NCBI GenBank assembly: GCA_017632695.1
Contig: JAGBQS010000213.1
Location: 1-7,292 of the forward strand
Reading direction: 5' to 3'
Origin: Bacteroidales bacterium
Lineage (GTDB): Bacteria; Bacteroidota; Bacteroidia; Bacteroidales; UBA3663
DNA length: 7,292 nucleotides
In this document: in pieces, positions 5,566 through 7,292 of the stretch
Layout: every line of letters starts with the position of its first letter
How positions within the stretch are numbered: position 1 is the first letter of the stretch
Notes under the pieces: model-generated
The model's database searches: none
What the model was told of the DNA's origin: nothing
What the model saw: only the letters and a program-made list of their open reading frames with translations
Made by a program: the position numbers and the translations under genes

Positions 5566-7292
5566 TTATCGGTGTGCAGACTCGATCATGGCAGCAATAC
5601 GGTCGTTGAAGGCATCCTGACGGAGCAGTTCCTCGAGCGTAAGGTGCATGCGGTAACGCCAGTAGTGACGCGGATTGGCCGGAATGTTGATGCGTTCGGC
5701 CTGTGCATCGGGCAGACGAAGGTTACCGTCGATGGAGAGCCAGTCCTGGAACGGCAGGATACAGAAGAGTGAAGGACATGCCAGATGGTCGAACACAATG
5801 TGTGCGCATACCTCCGGTGTGGCTTCTTTCGGGCATTCGCCGGTCTCGTGCAGCTCGTTGTAGAAGAAGTCGCGCGTCTGGTCGGGATCCAGTTCCCACC
5901 ACTGGCGCAGGGTTTCGGTATCGTGCGTTCCGGTAGTGCAGACACTTCTTTCGGGATAACGCCAAACGTGTCCGAAGGTATCTTTCGGGTCCTTCGGCAT
6001 ACGCTGTATCTCGAGCGAAAGAATCTGAAGCTGGTTCATGACCCACGGCACACAATCGGGCACCATACCTAAGTCTTCGCCGCAGACGATCATCTGGGTG
6101 GCATTGACCAAAGCCGGCAGTTTCTGCATGGCCTGTTCATACCAGAACTGGTTGTGGCGACGGTAGAAATAGTCGTTGTACAGACGGTTGAAAGCATCCT
6201 TTTCCCAACCTTGCAGACGTGTATAGGTATAGTCCAGCTGCGCCGAGATGCGCGGATGGTACATGCCCGGGGTCTTGTGGTCCTCAACGAACAGCACGTT
6301 CGAGATCAGGCTGTAAACGGTTTCCTTCAGGTCGATGTCGCGCTTATCCTTCTTGCCGATGAAGAACCCTTCCACCTTACGCTGGCTGGCATAGGCGGGT
6401 TTCATCGTCCAGATATCGTCGTGAGCATGTTCCAGATAGGTTTCCTTGATGTACTCCACCGGATCCTGACCGTTCAGCCAGGTCGGGTCTTCCTCCTGAT
6501 AATGACGGAGCAGGCCGCCACGCTGTTCAATGAGCTCGTCGTTGATGAACGGTTTGGTCATGAAATCCTTCTGGAAGCCGAGTCCGTAGCTTTCAATCTC
6601 CGCAGGCGACATCGGCAGCGAAGGTGAGAACTGTCCCAGCAGTCCGTGTACGGCGGTGGTAGGGATCTCCCAGATGCGGAAGAAACCGAGGATATGGTCG
6701 ATACGGTAAGCCGAGAAGTATTCCTGCATCTTGCGGAAACGGCGCAGCCACCACTTCAGACCGTCGGCCTCCATAGCGTCCCAGTTGTAGGTCGGGAAGC
6801 CCCAGTTCTGTCCGTTGGCCGAGAAGGCATCCGGCGGTGCACCTGCCGAGCCGTTCATGTTGAAGTAGAACGGTTCCACCCAGGCCTCGACCGATGCGCG
6901 GCTGATGCCGATCGGGATATCGCCCTTCAGGATTACATTGTGCTCGCGGGCATAGGTTGATGCTGCCAGCAGCTGGACGTGCAGCTGATACTGCATATAA
7001 TAGTAGAAGCAGACATCGGCATAAACCGCCGACTTGGCATCGGTGAAGGCCTTGATCTCGTCGGCATTGTATGTACGGTGTTCCGACCAGACGGTGAAGT
7101 CGGGCGTGCCGTAGGTATCGCGCAGTACCGAGAATGCGGCATACGGACGCAGCCAGTTCTCGTTTTCGGCAAAGAAGCGCTTGAAGCCTACCGTAGCCAT
7201 GCACTTCTTGCCTTCCTGCTGGAAGATATCGCGCAAATAGGCACGATTGGTGTTGTTGACTGCCTCGTAATCAATCTGTTTCAGGGCATTCA
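5566..7292 (-). CDS. malQ: 4-alpha-glucanotransferase, GH77, DPE2-like (5' end outside window)
   Basis: This is the C-terminal 574 residues of amylomaltase/disproportionating enzyme, which moves glucan segments between malto-oligosaccharides and releases glucose in the cytoplasm. All three GH77 catalytic acids are present: nucleophile Asp in RIDHILGFF (codon 6697-6699), acid/base Glu in VCGEDLG (6076-6078) and the stabilising Asp in TGTHDTET (5920-5922). A conserved WRYRMH block lies near the C-terminus. The nucleophile and acid/base are 207 residues apart, whereas compact bacterial MalQ enzymes have roughly 50. Such a long insertion is typical of plant DPE2 and its Bacteroidetes relatives. 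Those enzymes usually carry N-terminal CBM20 starch-binding domains, which would lie beyond 7292. The frame is open to the window edge (NALKQIDYEAVN upstream), so a TTG at 7236 that could be read as a start is internal. It is the first visible gene of the unit shared with the transporter and regulator. Confidence 0.95.
   Translation of the reverse strand, partial: NALKQIDYEAVNNTNRAYLRDIFQQEGKKCMATVGFKRFFAENENWLRPYAAFSVLRDTYGTPDFTVWSEHRTYNADEIKAFTDAKSAVYADVCFYYYMQYQLHVQLLAASTYAREHNVILKGDIPIGISRASVEAWVEPFYFNMNGSAGAPPDAFSANGQNWGFPTYNWDAMEADGLKWWLRRFRKMQEYFSAYRIDHILGFFRIWEIPTTAVHGLLGQFSPSLPMSPAEIESYGLGFQKDFMTKPFINDELIEQRGGLLRHYQEEDPTWLNGQDPVEYIKETYLEHAHDDIWTMKPAYASQRKVEGFFIGKKDKRDIDLKETVYSLISNVLFVEDHKTPGMYHPRISAQLDYTYTRLQGWEKDAFNRLYNDYFYRRHNQFWYEQAMQKLPALVNATQMIVCGEDLGMVPDCVPWVMNQLQILSLEIQRMPKDPKDTFGHVWRYPERSVCTTGTHDTETLRQWWELDPDQTRDFFYNELHETGECPKEATPEVCAHIVFDHLACPSLFCILPFQDWLSIDGNLRLPDAQAERINIPANPRHYWRYRMHLTLEELLRQDAFNDRIAAMIESAHR

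Noticed and set aside
4860..5609. Open frame of 249 codons on the plus strand
   Set aside because: It lies opposite the transporter gene. Its His/Gln/Arg-rich composition is typical of a shadow of a membrane protein, and it runs through the malQ-transporter gap with no promoter or start signal.
7234..7236. TTG as the start codon of malQ
   Set aside because: The frame stays open to the window edge and the upstream residues fit the family, so the gene continues past 7292.

Overview
The window looks like chromosomal DNA of a Bacteroidales bacterium, of the Bacteroides/Prevotella kind. Four things suggest this: the Bacteroidetes-type -33/-7 promoter (TTG, then TAnnTTTG), A/T-rich start regions without Shine-Dalgarno sequences, a PspC protein fused to a GIN/DUF2807 head, and a malQ - GPH/SLC45-type transporter - SusR-like membrane regulator cluster. 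I cannot name a genus or species from the sequence alone. All five real genes lie on the minus strand, so transcription runs from high to low coordinates.

The upstream transcription unit runs from the right edge down to about 2480. It holds the C-terminal part of a 4-alpha-glucanotransferase (malQ, cut by the window edge at 7292), a sugar/cation symporter (4176-5528), and a signal-peptide/transmembrane/helix-turn-helix regulator (2545-4179). The gap between the first two is 37 bp, and the second and third overlap by four bases (ATGA). A strong intrinsic terminator closes the unit (2481-2520). The simplest reading is a maltose/malto-oligosaccharide module: the symporter imports the sugar, MalQ redistributes glucosyl units in the cytoplasm, and the regulator senses from the periplasm and acts on DNA in the cytoplasm. 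The promoter for this unit is outside the window.

The second unit (90-2261) encodes a PadR-family repressor and then a PspC-domain membrane protein with a C-terminal GIN head. It starts from a recognisable Bacteroidetes promoter (2348-2379). A perfect 11-bp inverted repeat (2361-2395) covers the spacer and the -33 element and is a good candidate operator for PadR autoregulation. The 147-bp gap between the two genes is almost entirely two blocks of degenerate 8-bp-periodic repeats in opposite orientation (AGGT-type and ACCT-type on the plus strand). The transcript could therefore fold in several registers just ahead of the pspC-type start codon.

No RNA genes, CRISPR arrays, insertion sequences or phage genes were seen. 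Positions 1-89, downstream of the last gene, hold only A/T-rich sequence with no convincing terminator. The 283-bp gap between the two units (2262-2544) holds the promoter, the operator, a 12-bp direct repeat and the terminator. The gene content itself is ordinary for the group. The least explained parts are the regulatory and repeat sequences.
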